From Lyophyllum atratum (lineage: Eukaryota; Basidiomycota; Agaricomycetes; Agaricales; Lyophyllaceae), in the NCBI GenBank assembly GCA_014905825.1, contig JACGCN010000009.1:682001-746000 (forward strand): a DNA stretch of 64,000 nucleotides, in the 5' to 3' direction. A model generated the notes under the pieces. It did no database searches and was not told the origin of the DNA. It saw only the letters and a program-made list of their open reading frames with translations. Shown piece after piece: positions 16,534 to 26,372 of the stretch (the stretch's first letter is position 1; each line of letters starts with the position of its first letter). The translations under genes were made by a program, and so were the position numbers.

Positions 16534-17903
16534 TCAGAGGCGGTGCCCTGGGACTGCCCAGAAGATCATCGTCAACGCTGTGACGAACGCCGCTACGAGG
16601 ACGGAGACCCAAATCGCTCGTCCCAATAGCAGTTTCTTGACGTAGGGTTCGCGTATCGTCAGGGTGCGGAAGGGTGTTGTTTCTGACTGGCCGAGGAAGA
16701 CGAGGATGGGGTCAAGTTCGTATTGATGCGACACAAGGAAGAGAATGGCGAAGGTGAATGGGATGAAGAGCTACACGAGACGTTATTTACAGTTCATGCA
16801 TGTACAGTGAGAAACTTACGAAGAACCGCTTGGACTTGGGATGTACATCTAGGAAGATAAGCGAGAAGCCCGCTGCCAGCCCTATCCAGAGCATGATGAG
16901 CCCCGCAATGAGACGCACCAGCGCCGATATAGGCGTGAGGTTGCCAAACGCCTTTGAGCGGAGGAAGCGTGGGAAGGCATCTTGCTCCATCGCGCGGAAG
17001 CAGTATTCCTTCTGCGCGTGGAAGATGTCGGGTATCTGGGCCATCATGCTCAGCTCCGCCTGCGATCTGGGCTCCTGTGAGCTGCTCAGAGGGAAGCTAT
17101 GGATACGGAGCGACGGCGGGAGGTAGATCTCGTGGTTCTCCGGCGAATTTACGGTGCCTGCGGGGGAGAGGTACCGGTAGAAGATGCGCTCAGCAGAAGC
17201 GATGAGGTCCAGACGCGTGATAGCTGCGGAACGGGGGATGATAGTCGGAGCGCGAGAGGCGCGTCGCATGTTGAACAGAGTTGGCGTGCGGCCGGAGAGC
17301 GAGAAGGGTGTCGTCGACCGCGGTTGTTCCTTACCCTCGTCATTCGGTGAGGCAACACGCGTGTGCTCGGAAAGGGCTGCTGTTCCTGGTCGAGGACTCG
17401 TCGAACGTCCGCCATAGCCACCCTTTTCGTCGTGCGAAGGCCCCGCCGCCGCGAGATTACGCCTATCTTGTTCTGTCATTAACTCCCCCGTGCTCGCCGT
17501 GCTTCTCTTCGTCCCACCTCCGTCAGGATGGAGTCCAACAACTGTGCCGTAAATAGAACCTCGTCTACGAGCATAGTCCCAGTACTGCGGCCAGTCTTCC
17601 TTGATCGTACGGCCCGATTTGCGCACGTCCTTGAAGTATGCACGGCATAGGTTCTCATGCTGCTGGACATCCAGCCAAAAATCAAGAATATCCTCCGCTC
17701 CTTCGCGTTGCAAGAAAAGGCTGCCATAATGACGGTCTATGAGTAATGTTTCAAGGGCTCCCCAGAAAAATGAAGACGCACTAGAACATGAAGAGGTCTA
17801 CAGGCGGCCGTGTCCGCCTTGAGAGCACCTCAGTGAACGAGGGCAGCCTGTTCTTGCGGCTGTTTGCCCAGTCATCCTGCTGGCGTTTCTCGTCGTCGTC
17901 CAT
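16534..17903 (-). CDS. RGS-domain multi-pass membrane protein, Rax1-like
   Basis: Exons 17782-17903, 16820-17720 and 16534-16770 join in phase (419 aa). The N-terminal half is a split RGS fold: LPSFTEVLSRRTRPPVDLF, FYLFLQREGAEDILDFWLDV, QQHENLCRAYFKDV. A Ser/Pro-rich insert of about 110 residues follows, then the second RGS half (ASAERIFYRYLSPAG... QEYCF-type helices: IFHAQKEYCFRAMEQDAF, PRFLRSKAF). Three hydrophobic helices close the protein (LIAGLIMLWIGLAAGFSLI; FTFAILFLVS; VSVLVAAFVTALTMIFW). This layout matches fungal Rax1 proteins, which act in polarity and bud- or septum-site marking; other fungal RGS-TM proteins are possible. The ATG is preceded by an in-frame TAG, which supports the start. 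Confidence 0.85.
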
Positions 17904-18914
17904 GAACTAGGAGCGGCGCTGGGTGTTGTTCTGGTCGTTGTCAACAGGATGTTGATCAACGGCGTGGTAACTCGCTACCAATAGCTTACGTCAGCCTCGT
18001 GCGTCTTCCTCCTCTGCTGACCGCGACTTGGACCCACTGTCACCCACCTCAGGCTTTTCATACATGTCTTTCTCGAAGGCCTTCTCGCCAGCTATCAGGG
18101 AGATTAGGATTCTATGCTCCCAAACTGGTCCGGCTTCAGCGGGCACTCGGTGAGTAGCGTTAGAATTTAGGTATTTGCACTTCTGACCACCTTATAGGGA
18201 GTTCATTCTTTCGCGGTATGCTACGATTAAACAACACAACCCAGATCTTCCGGTTATGATTCGAGAAGCAAGTGGGACTCCAGCACGGGTATTTGCTCGA
18301 TTCGGTGCGTAGTCCGGACATGGCCTCTTGTTCGTGGCTGACCGGATGTGCACGAAACGCAGAGCGCGGGGTGGAGAAGCACGCTGAACTGGACCACTTG
18401 TCCGCAAAAGATGTGGAATCCGCAGTTGTAAAATTAATAGGCTCATAACCCTCTGGAAAATGGACATCTTGCGTTTTGTGGATGGTTTCTCTTCGGCAAG
18501 TGTGGAAGCAATGAAGAACACCACTTGGTGCGCCCATAATGACTAATCGTTGAGAGTAGCTACAGGAGGCCAAGTCGTCTTTACGTGGCCATAATGCGTC
18601 CCGCCCTATATCTGTACCGCGTGCGTCTGCCAACGGCAGCATCTGTCACCAACTGGGCACCAAGCTTCACCTTCCAGAACGTTTAGAGATCTCAAAGTGG
18701 CTGGCATAGTTCAGAACCACTACGTTATCCTTGGCAGTGGTACACCTTCTGGATTCCCTCACAACTCCGTTCTTCGCGCAGCCTCATAAACGCTTGCTGG
18801 AGACGAGTTTATGTTCCACGATCCTTATTCATATGAACCCTTTTCCCGATCATGAAGTGTTTTCCGCTACATGGACAGCTGGCACATCCAATACCGGAAC
18901 TCTACACACGACGC
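17904..18914. other. About 1 kb without a supported gene
   Basis: Upstream of the RGS gene. Open frames here (for example 18160-18642 minus) show no recognisable domain and overlap each other in several frames. Probably promoter plus decayed sequence. Confidence 0.35.
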
Positions 18915-19260
18915 ATGGACATTCATGTACCAGTCGCTCTTTCCATGACTCTTTCACTATCATTGATAGCTTCCATAAGCTCAAGTGGCGACTGTTTCGA
19001 AGGCACTGTCCAACCGTCCACCATATCCGCTGCGATGGAGAGACGCCTGAGGTTTGGCAGCGTGGCAAGAGCTTCCCACCGTACATCCGAATTTGGTGTA
19101 CATGACGTTAAAATTATAGCTTTTAACAGCTCGCGAATTGTCGAAACTGGACCCACCTACGTATGACCCTCGGAAGACTATCGAGCGCGGCTTTGAACCA
19201 GAAGACGCCTGAATCTTTCGGCGCAGGCAGAGATCCAAGGATGCCCATGATCTACTTGCG
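18915..19260 (-). pseudogene. Possible LRR/F-box gene fragment
   Basis: On the minus strand a short frame reads IRELLKAIILTSCTP, then WEALATLPNLRRLSIAADM, the style of leucine-rich repeats in basidiomycete F-box proteins. The preceding frame (DSGVFWFKAALDSLPRVIRR) may belong to it. There is no F-box and no long frame, and stops occur on both sides. It is most likely a relic, but a spliced gene whose other exons I could not find is possible. Confidence 0.3.
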
Positions 19261-19448
19261 CATATACTCGAGTACTTAACGAATTAATTGCTATGCTCGT
19301 CAGCTGAGAGAGGAAGTTCCGCTTCGCAGACACGTAGCTTGGACAGTTGCAATCAATGTTGTGTGATTGGAGAAGGAACGCCCATCTGAATTTACACTCT
19401 ACAATTTGATAAAGATAAGATAAGATCGCTTGTACTCGTATACAAACT

Positions 19449-21048
19449 TCAAACTTTTGTCGAAGCGTAGGTCGAAGCTCCCAAAGTAGCGCTTGAGACC
19501 GTGGCGGCGTGCCAGGATCCTGCAAAGCTCTCCTGCGTATGAATTTTACGATTCCGCGCAATTCGTTCCTGAGAAGTACCGAGGCCCGTGGTATTATGTT
19601 CCACGCTTGGTGTTCGGACCACAGCTTTACGCAAGTTCAGCAGCAGTCTCGTTGTCAGGATTCCCATCGCAGCATGAAACGGGCTAGGTCACAATAGGTC
19701 AGGATGATCGTAAAGGGAGGATTTTCATCGGGGGGTGACGGTACCCACCTGTAACTAAACCAAGGGATCTTCGTGATGCCCTGCAGAACGAATATCTGTC
19801 AGGTGGCGTGCCGCACAGAGTAGGTAGTTAGCATACCACGACCATCAAATTGTTGAAGATGAGGAGGAGGGTAATCCTATTTCAACTTTATCAGTAAGAA
19901 ATTCATCAAGAGACAGGGTTTACTGACGCAAAGAAATAGAAGAGGTTATCTCGGAGAAGTACAGAATAGAGCGAAATCTTTTTCCCCCTAATGACTCGCG
20001 ATGCGGCGGTTTTTATTGTTTTGGACAATGCAAACCCGAACAAGATTCCTTCAAAGACCGTTGCGGGGACCCACTGCAGCCACTCAACCCCTGAATGAAT
20101 AGATGGACACCCCGGTAAGGGAAGATGGATGGCGTCCGCTATCACGGCTCGACGCCTTTGCGCGTTGTGAATGAGGACCCAGAAAAATGCGCCGACGGAT
20201 CCGAGGAATAAAATACCGTTGAAAAAGGCTACCTGTACAATCCCATGAGACGGCATAGAATCTTACAAAAAATTGGAGACGTACCCTCCTAGAGCAGCCA
20301 TACAGGGCGTACACGCGCAGTTGCATGATAATCTCTATTGACCAAAGGCTGATCGCTCCGACAATGCGGATAATTGAGTCCATTGCAACACATCTGTGGG
20401 AACCATGACCAAACTATACTGAGGGAAACACTTATGGCACGTACACTGTGTCGGACGTAATGCCTGGTCTGGAAAACAGGTGGATCTGGGTAACATCGAA
20501 TATGAGAAGCGCGAGGCTACATCGACGGTCCAGCAACAGATAAGGGACGACTCAATAAATGGAGAGAGATAGGCAATCACCTGTAATATCGAATCTAGAA
20601 GGGCAAATAACAAATTAGCGAAGATCCCGAGAATCGAATAAGAAAAATTACCCATAGGAACATAAATTTGCCGAAACTCCGCTTCTGGGGCTGCAAGACA
20701 GGTAAGTTGGACTCGACTAAAAGCGAGTTCTAGGAGGTTGACGAACCCAGATGTAGCGTATCTTCAGACGATTCACATGAGTCCCATAGAAAGCGCGGAA
20801 CAGGGTGTACGCACCTCATCCTCAAGCGTGATAACTTCAAGTCATGGTCCGAGTCGTCAGGGGTTTGCGAAGATATAAGCGTAGCAGAGCTTACGGTAAT
20901 CGTGAAGTATCCAAGTCAAACCGACAACTTCAATGGCATAGTGATCAGCACTGGAATCAGTAGCCAAAAATGGGGACTCACGACAAGCATGAAGGGGAAT
21001 AAGACTTCCACGATAAAGCGCGGCAAACTTGTCGACGTTGTTCACCAT
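19449..21048 (-). CDS. DUF6533 seven-transmembrane protein
   Basis: Ten exons close in phase: 20895-21048, 20815-20834, 20747-20761, 20652-20690, 20447-20580, 20285-20393, 19928-20232, 19837-19876, 19749-19795 and 19449-19683 (365 aa). The DUF6533 start is clear (ADHYAIEVVGLTWILHDYL, ITLEDEIRYIW, KRSFGKFMFLW). Hydrophobic helices follow (VGAISLWSIEIIMQLRVYAL; VAFFNGILFLGSVGAFFWV; ATVFEGILFGFALSKT; DNLFYFFAITLLLIF). The family-typical end RLLLNLRKA comes before a hydrophilic tail. The family is a large, uncharacterised group in Agaricomycetes, with a seven-helix topology that suggests a receptor, which is unproven. The 20 and 15 nt exons are needed for the consensus and make automatic prediction error-prone. 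Confidence 0.85.
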
Positions 21049-21663
21049 CGTGAGGAGACTCGGTGAAGCAGCGGGGCGGAATGAGCTTGGAAACCTCAAG
21101 GTCTTATAGGATGGTCCGGCTCAGGTGTCATGAAGTGGGAAGACGCCCATTTCGATAGTCAAGGGCTTTGGCGGTTAATGAGAGAAGCAGTGGGGTACGG
21201 GAATACCTTTCTCACGAATATGCAATATCAGAACTGTGGCGTTTTCGGACGAAAGATCAATGAGATTCCGACCCCATGACCCATCAGAATAGGGTACCTT
21301 AGCCTAGTCCAGAATTGGCGCTTGAAAAAGCTATGAGATGAAGAGAAAACTGGCAGAGAAAGCCATGCATCGCACTGTTCAGTGTTCGATGCTCCTTGCA
21401 TGATGATTACGGTGATGGGCCATGGCTCGAATATGCATGCAGCATTACGCACTAGTGATAGTGATATTTACCTGGGTTGACGCATTGACTCCGTCAACAT
21501 CGACCACCTGCACGACGAACCACATGCCTTAGCCACTGCCAATATCTATGCACCTATGGTCCTATGCGAACCTGATTAGCTCTGATGTAGGACGAAAGAC
21601 TCCGATGATCATCCAAGCTGGATGCTTGCACGTTGTGTTTACGGGTTGCGCTTCCCTACATAT
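21049..21663. other. Intergenic region between DUF6533 gene and tRNA
   Basis: Apart from the tail-like motif at 21453 I see no supported gene. Confidence 0.4.
21453..21472 (-). repeat. Short tail-like motif resembling the LINE 3' end
   Basis: TAGTGATAGTGATATTTACC nearly matches the end of the LINE at 26160 (there one T fewer) and has the same orientation. Nothing beyond these 20 bases matches, so it is a heavily truncated copy, a relative, or chance. Confidence 0.3.
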
Positions 21664-21751
21664 GCATTAATGGGGTAGTGGTAACCTGGGTCGTTGCCAT
21701 TCGAGAGTGATCAATCTCGACCCGCCGGGGGTTCGATTCCCTCTTAATGCA
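21664..21751 (+). tRNA. tRNA-Gly (GCC) with intron
   Basis: The cloverleaf was built by eye. Acceptor stem GCATTAA/TTAATGC with discriminator A; D-stem GGG/CCT with loop TAGTGGTAA; anticodon stem GGTCG/CGACC with loop starting TTGCCA (anticodon GCC at 21696-21698); variable loop CGCC; T-stem GGGGG/CCCTC with loop TTCGATT. An intron of about 17 nt lies 3' of the anticodon (around 21700-21716), the canonical place. A T-run follows at 21757-21760, consistent with Pol III termination. Confidence 0.9.
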
Positions 21752-22028
21752 ATCCGGTTTTCTAGTGCTATTTTTGGCTCATAGAGCAAGACTTTGGAAA
21801 GACCACTACAGTTTGCTGATGATTTGGTATCAGATGGATGATGGATGTGTTAACCAGAGTAAAGGATGGGAGTGATCTCCTTCATTTGAAGGTATTGCAC
21901 TGATGGCACATCGTTTGCAGTGTAGAGTCTAGACGGTCTCCTTTCACGGATTGCCACAACTCAAGACATAGCTAATTACATCAACCCGTCGATGGTACCA
22001 AAACCCACATCATCCAGATCCCTCAACT

Positions 22029-23217
22029 CAAGCACCGTATTGAGCTGCGCCCCAATCACCCGTTCCACCCCTGCAGAAACGATCAGGAATACCGATCGAA
22101 ACAGATAGCAAGAAAAAAGACCTACGGGAAAGTGACTGCTCCTCCAGGCGCGGTGTAAGAAGCGGTCTTGTTCTGGGGAGAGAACCACCACAGCTGCGTC
22201 AGGATGCCGGGGTCCGTGGGCTTGTATGCACCGGGAAGGGCGATGCCCGCCGGCAAGGTCTTGCTACCTCCGTTCTGCACCTTCACCTGTACACAGTTCG
22301 GGTAGAACTGCGCGCCCATCGCAGTGCCCGCGACATGAAGGCCGAGAATCTGGCAAATCCAAAATTCAGTTTGGTATCTCGGCGGTTTGGAGACAAGAAC
22401 GGGACTGACCTCGTGACGGATGATGTATTCACCATTTGCCAGACCAGCGGGAACGACGACGGAATATTTACCACCATTGTGAAGGATATTCTCACCCCAG
22501 GGGATGGATGTGCGCGCAGGATGGTCTAATGCGAAAAGAAAAGTAAGTGGGTGGATCGTCGATTTGGTCGAGTGACTAACATGCATCTTGATCGATTTCT
22601 GAACGGATGACGCGCATACACATCAGTACACGATTGGAGGTAAAGTTCGTAAATTAATACTCACTGACCCAGACGCTACCGCTATCTCCTTTGAAGCTAG
22701 CGCAGCCATTGGGGCATTTGGCCATGTAAGTCATGAGCTGGAAATAGGCAGTCAATCATGCATCGACAACCAAACTCCTCTAGAGCTTACAGGTCTGTAT
22801 TGAATTTTAGCGCCTTTGTTCGAGTGGTACACATAATGGTGGCAACGCACCCAGAATGGCTCGAACCCCAACTTCCCCAGTCAAAAGTAACTGTTTCTCC
22901 AGCATTTACCGTGGCCAAGGCCGTCACAGGAGTGTTGCCTCCCTCCTGCGTACCATAGCAAACATTGTGAGACGGGCTCGCACGAAGAAAAGCGGAATCA
23001 GTATTCGCACCCCGCATGTAATGGTCGCTGAAGTGAAATCGGCAGCTGGTCCGTATGTGTTCAGCTTGCGGATTGGTGAGTTCGGGAGTGCGGATGCGTA
23101 GGCGTCAGCAGCGGGGTAGGTCCCAGACGAGGCGATGAAGTTCCGTACTTGGCCGTGGCCAAGGACTGAAGGAAGGAGAGAGCAAAGTGCTGTGAGTGCT
23201 GTGAACGTGGAACGCAT
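22029..23217 (-). CDS. Secreted AA9 lytic polysaccharide monooxygenase
   Basis: This copper enzyme oxidatively cleaves cellulose or related glucans outside the cell. Exons 23011-23217, 22851-22945, 22791-22794, 22665-22737, 22581-22598, 22410-22525, 22126-22349 and 22029-22071 give 259 aa. The signal peptide is residues 1-20 (ends SVLG), leaving His21 (HGQVRNF) as the N-terminal copper ligand. His99 (GSSHSGPLMTYMAKC) completes the histidine brace and Tyr187 (GAQFYPNCVQV) is axial. His176 and Gln185 are the usual second-sphere residues. Family motifs VWVKID, WGENIL and VPAGLANGEYIIRHE are present. There is no CBM1; the mature protein ends soon after GGTGDWG. The 4 nt exon (ACCT) supplies the conserved Pro in HSGP. 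Without it the gene looks frameshifted. Confidence 0.93.
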
Positions 23218-23658
23218 GGTGACGACCGGAGCTGATGAATTTTGTCATGACCGATTTTATATACCCTACACTGTAGGTCTAGTGCAAGGAAAGCCGAAAA
23301 ATATGCGAGGCTACGCGAACTTTCGCATCTCGGAAGTCCATCGGATACCCGCCTGACGTTAACATCACACCGTGCACCTGAGTCGGACTGTAGGTCCCGG
23401 AGAGGTGGTACGCCAAAGTCTGGAGCTGCTGCTAACAGATGACGCATAGACACGAGGTACCAAAGCAACCGAAATGGACGCAATGTTATTCCGAACCTCT
23501 ACTGAAAAGAGGTGAAGCAGGGCGCAAGACATCAGATGATCACAGATAGACGTCGAGATAAATACGATTGTCAATAGCAGTCTGATGTGCGCTTTTTCAC
23601 GTCAAAAAATCCGGGGTAATACACAACTCAAGAAGATCGTTGAGACTGACCTCCCAAA
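23218..23658. other. AA9 promoter side and intergenic DNA
   Basis: Upstream of the AA9 gene (minus) and downstream of the MYND gene (minus). It holds the AA9 TATA box at 23256-23265. Nothing else is supported. Confidence 0.4.
23256..23265 (-). promoter_or_regulatory. TATA box of the AA9 gene
   Basis: On the minus strand the sequence is GGTATATAAAA, ending about 38 bp before the AA9 start codon. The distance suits a strong, inducible fungal promoter with a short 5' UTR. Confidence 0.6.
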
Positions 23659-25094
23659 CTAATCAAGACCTTTATACAGAGCCTTTTCGTTCCTGTATCG
23701 ATCGCACAGCGGTTTGTGGCGCGGCCATGCCTCCCTTTGATGCTCTCTAATCAAAAGTTTGACCGAATTCTGAAACCAGTACCATTGAAAACTCACCTCG
23801 AACAATATAGGCTTACCCCACAAGCTGCGCACTGTCTCAACTCCTCCTTCACGCGACAACCACTGATCCAACATTCGCGCTTCAATGATCTCTTATCCGT
23901 CTCAAGAGGGATGTTGGGTAATTGCTCCCCCTGGTAGTAAGGATTCTATTACACTGCATCAGTCTCATTTACAAGGTGTCAGGAATCGGTGACATACTAT
24001 GAAATTTAAGGCAGTACTATATGTGGTATCAATATTTGTGTCGACCGCAGTATGGGGGTCTTCGTTAATGATGCCATCGAATGGGTCCCTCCCGAGATAG
24101 GCTATCACGCGAGACATCGTATCCTGGTCCATGTTTTGCCAGAATTCATAAGGTGTGAGTGCGTATTGTCGGAGGGGAGCGTCGATCCATTCAGCGATCT
24201 TCCGTACCCTGCAGATACATAAACAGTTTATGACTTTCCCTTATTATCAGGAAACATGATACAAACATCATTTGGTCCTCCGCGTCACGTCCAAGGTGGC
24301 GATAGAGCCGAGCAAGCGTACAGCAGCCCAGAATGAAGTTCCTACGGCCTACCCTGGGGTCGGCAAGTATCCTGAGCGGCAGAATCTCCAGAGTCTTCTC
24401 ATGGTAGGATGAATCGCCGCCACGACGCTCGCGAGCGGTGGCCAGGAAGATGCTGTAAATTCTTCAAACGAATTAAGCTTAGTAGAGAAAGTAAACATTA
24501 AACTAGAGCACATACACGTCATAATGTGGCGGTTGCCCTGGATTCATCCACTGGTGTACCTTCCAGCCATATTCAAGCGCGTCCACCGCTTCCCCTAGCC
24601 GTATAGGGTGTGTATACCGGAGAAGACGGGCGATACGCCAGGCTGCAGGGAGATCCATCGGATTTTCAGGAAGGAAAGCAGAAGCACGCACTGACAATGT
24701 CGAAGACCCTGTTCCTAACGTACTCATGTCTCTCTTTGCCCTGCAAGTCGTCACTTTTGCGCAGGATCTTTGTGTGCGGAATCGGCACGTCTTGGCAGAC
24801 TCCCAGCTCTTCCCACCGAATGTGATCTTCTGACTTCAACTGCTCAAACATCGTGTTGAGGTATTCGAGCAGTTCATTCCTTTCATCGGTTGAGACTGCA
24901 TCAGACTGGTGGTTAATAGTAATCAACACTCCAGTTCGGGTATTACGTACACTTATCGTCGCTGCGATACCATAGAGGGTGATGTCGACGAAATCCTTCA
25001 ACCAAACAAGTCTTTACTACAAATGCATCATGTCAGGGTACGAATCTCTACCTTTTTTCAGAGGGTACATGTCCTTGGGCTTATCACTTGCCAT
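23659..25094 (-). CDS. MYND zinc-finger protein
   Basis: The C-terminus has a MYND-type finger across two exons: ECWISGC, then QCAACGVSLYCSR|EHQREAW, then PRHKPLCDR. This gives the Cys/His ladder of MYND, a protein-protein interaction module. Upstream exons encode helical, TPR-like sequence (WRIARLLRYTHPIRLGEAV; NFILGCCTLARLYRHLGRD; IAEWIDAPLRQYALTPYEFW) and an N-terminal globular part (KDFVDITLYGIAATISV). Introns lie around 24210-24270, 24460-24500, 23940-24000 and 23760-23815. The start at 25094 (MASDKPKDMYPL) is plausible, but the first splice is unresolved. No SET domain was seen, so it is not a SMYD methyltransferase on this evidence. The cellular role is unknown. Confidence 0.72.
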
Positions 25095-25347
25095 TGATTC
25101 AGATTGAGAAGGTCGAATGGATGGGATATAAAAAGCTTGATATTTAGTAGATTGGCTAGCTTAGGCGCCGAAGTTGAGGTTGGTCTGGACTCTGGGGTAC
25201 AGAATCAAATGGAGGAACGGTGATCGTCTGACTGAGACCCGTGACTCGTCTAGGGCAGGTGGATTTCAAATTCCGCGATCATGCTTGCATCAAGCTCGAA
25301 GGTTGGCAATCTGAACGCATCCTTATTTATTAGGACACACAATGCAT

Positions 25348-26034
25348 TTAACGACGACAAGCAGAGCTGGCCAGACGATCTGCCTCAACGTTCTCTTCCC
25401 TTGGAATAGCCCAAAACTCCACCTCGAGGCCGTCCTCCGCCATGTCCTCAATCATCGAATCCAGCTCCTTCAGCGTGTCTCCATTGACAAGAGCCCCCCC
25501 GTCCGAGTTCTTCCATCCGTTCTTCCTCCACGTAAACACCCACTGCGTCATGCTCTTCACCACATAGGCCGAGTCGCTGGCTAGCACAATACGGCTGACG
25601 CTGAAGTCATCTCCGACCGCGTCCTGCGCTACCTGCAGCGCCCGCAATGCGGCGTGTATCTCCGCGCGCTGTGATGTCTGAGGCTCGCTGTGCGGGAGGA
25701 GCTCCGAAATGTTGTGAGGGGAGGCGGGGCCGAAAAACGCGCCGACACTTGCGCGAGCGGCCGGGCTCCCATTGTCTAAGCAGGCCCCGTCTATGAAGAC
25801 GATAATCGAGCGCTTGTCCAGTATCTTAGCACCGGGATCCCGAAAGGCTGAGAAGTAGAGTCGAGAGAATGGAGCAGAGCGCTGAACAATGTTCGAGATG
25901 GATCTGTCCACAAGGCATGATCCCTTCGACGGATCGTACATCCGAGGCATCGTGATTGTCGTACCGCGCCAGTCCGTTGATACAGAGGCGCCCGGCGGGA
26001 GATCTTCGAGTATGTTCTCATGGGAGGGCAGCAT
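25348..26034 (-). CDS. Stand-alone RNase H-fold protein (RNase H1 type)
   Basis: A single uninterrupted frame (228 aa from the first ATG; a longer frame begins only at a GTG). All four acidic positions of RNase H are present: Asp in VFIDGAC, Glu in QRAEIHAAL, Asp in LASDSAYVV and Asp in VEADRLA. The segments GAFFGPASPHNISELL, WKNSDGGALVNGDTL and VEFWAIPREENVEADRL are typical of a fungal RNase H family. It should cleave RNA in RNA:DNA hybrids. It lies only 125 bp from the 3' end of the LINE on the same strand and shares many positions with the degenerate RNase H-like domain inside that LINE. There is no hybrid-binding domain. It may be a host gene or TE-derived. Confidence 0.85.
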   Translation of the reverse strand: MLPSHENILEDLPPGASVSTDWRGTTITMPRMYDPSKGSCLVDRSISNIVQRSAPFSRLYFSAFRDPGAKILDKRSIIVFIDGACLDNGSPAARASVGAFFGPASPHNISELLPHSEPQTSQRAEIHAALRALQVAQDAVGDDFSVSRIVLASDSAYVVKSMTQWVFTWRKNGWKNSDGGALVNGDTLKELDSMIEDMAEDGLEVEFWAIPREENVEADRLASSACRR

Positions 26035-26159
26035 GTTTAGGGGTCGACGAAGGCGATCGTGGTTCGTCAAAGGAACCACTTGGGTTCACGTGAATGTCCT
26101 GGCGCACTTGGGATGCCATATGTGACCGTGACGCAGTAGGACACAGTCTGCCAAGCCAT

Positions 26160-26242
26160 ATAGTGATAGTGATAGTGATATTACCCACGGGCGGTCCCGA
26201 AGTGGAACATGTGGGGGTCCGTGCTACGTACGTGCATCAAGT
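26160..26242 (-). repeat. LINE 3' terminal 83 bp with (TATCAC)n tail
   Basis: The inverted counterpart at 36529-36611 differs at one base over 83 bp. On the LINE strand the segment ends in three TATCAC units. I read it as the retrotransposon 3' end recognised by its own reverse transcriptase. Confidence 0.75.
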
Positions 26243-26372
26243 GTACGCTACGGGCGTTAGCTAATCATTGCCGCTATGATATACGGGATCGCACGGGTTA
26301 ATGTAGCTACGCGCATTTGCAAAACAGATGCAGATGTGTTGTAAACGAGAAGAAATAGCACGAGCGTCACAG

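Noticed and set aside
22665..23020. AA9 gene as a frameshifted pseudogene.
   Set aside because: Apparent frame breaks vanish with introns 22946-23010, 22795-22850 and 22738-22790 around a 4 nt exon. All phases close and catalytic residues are intact.
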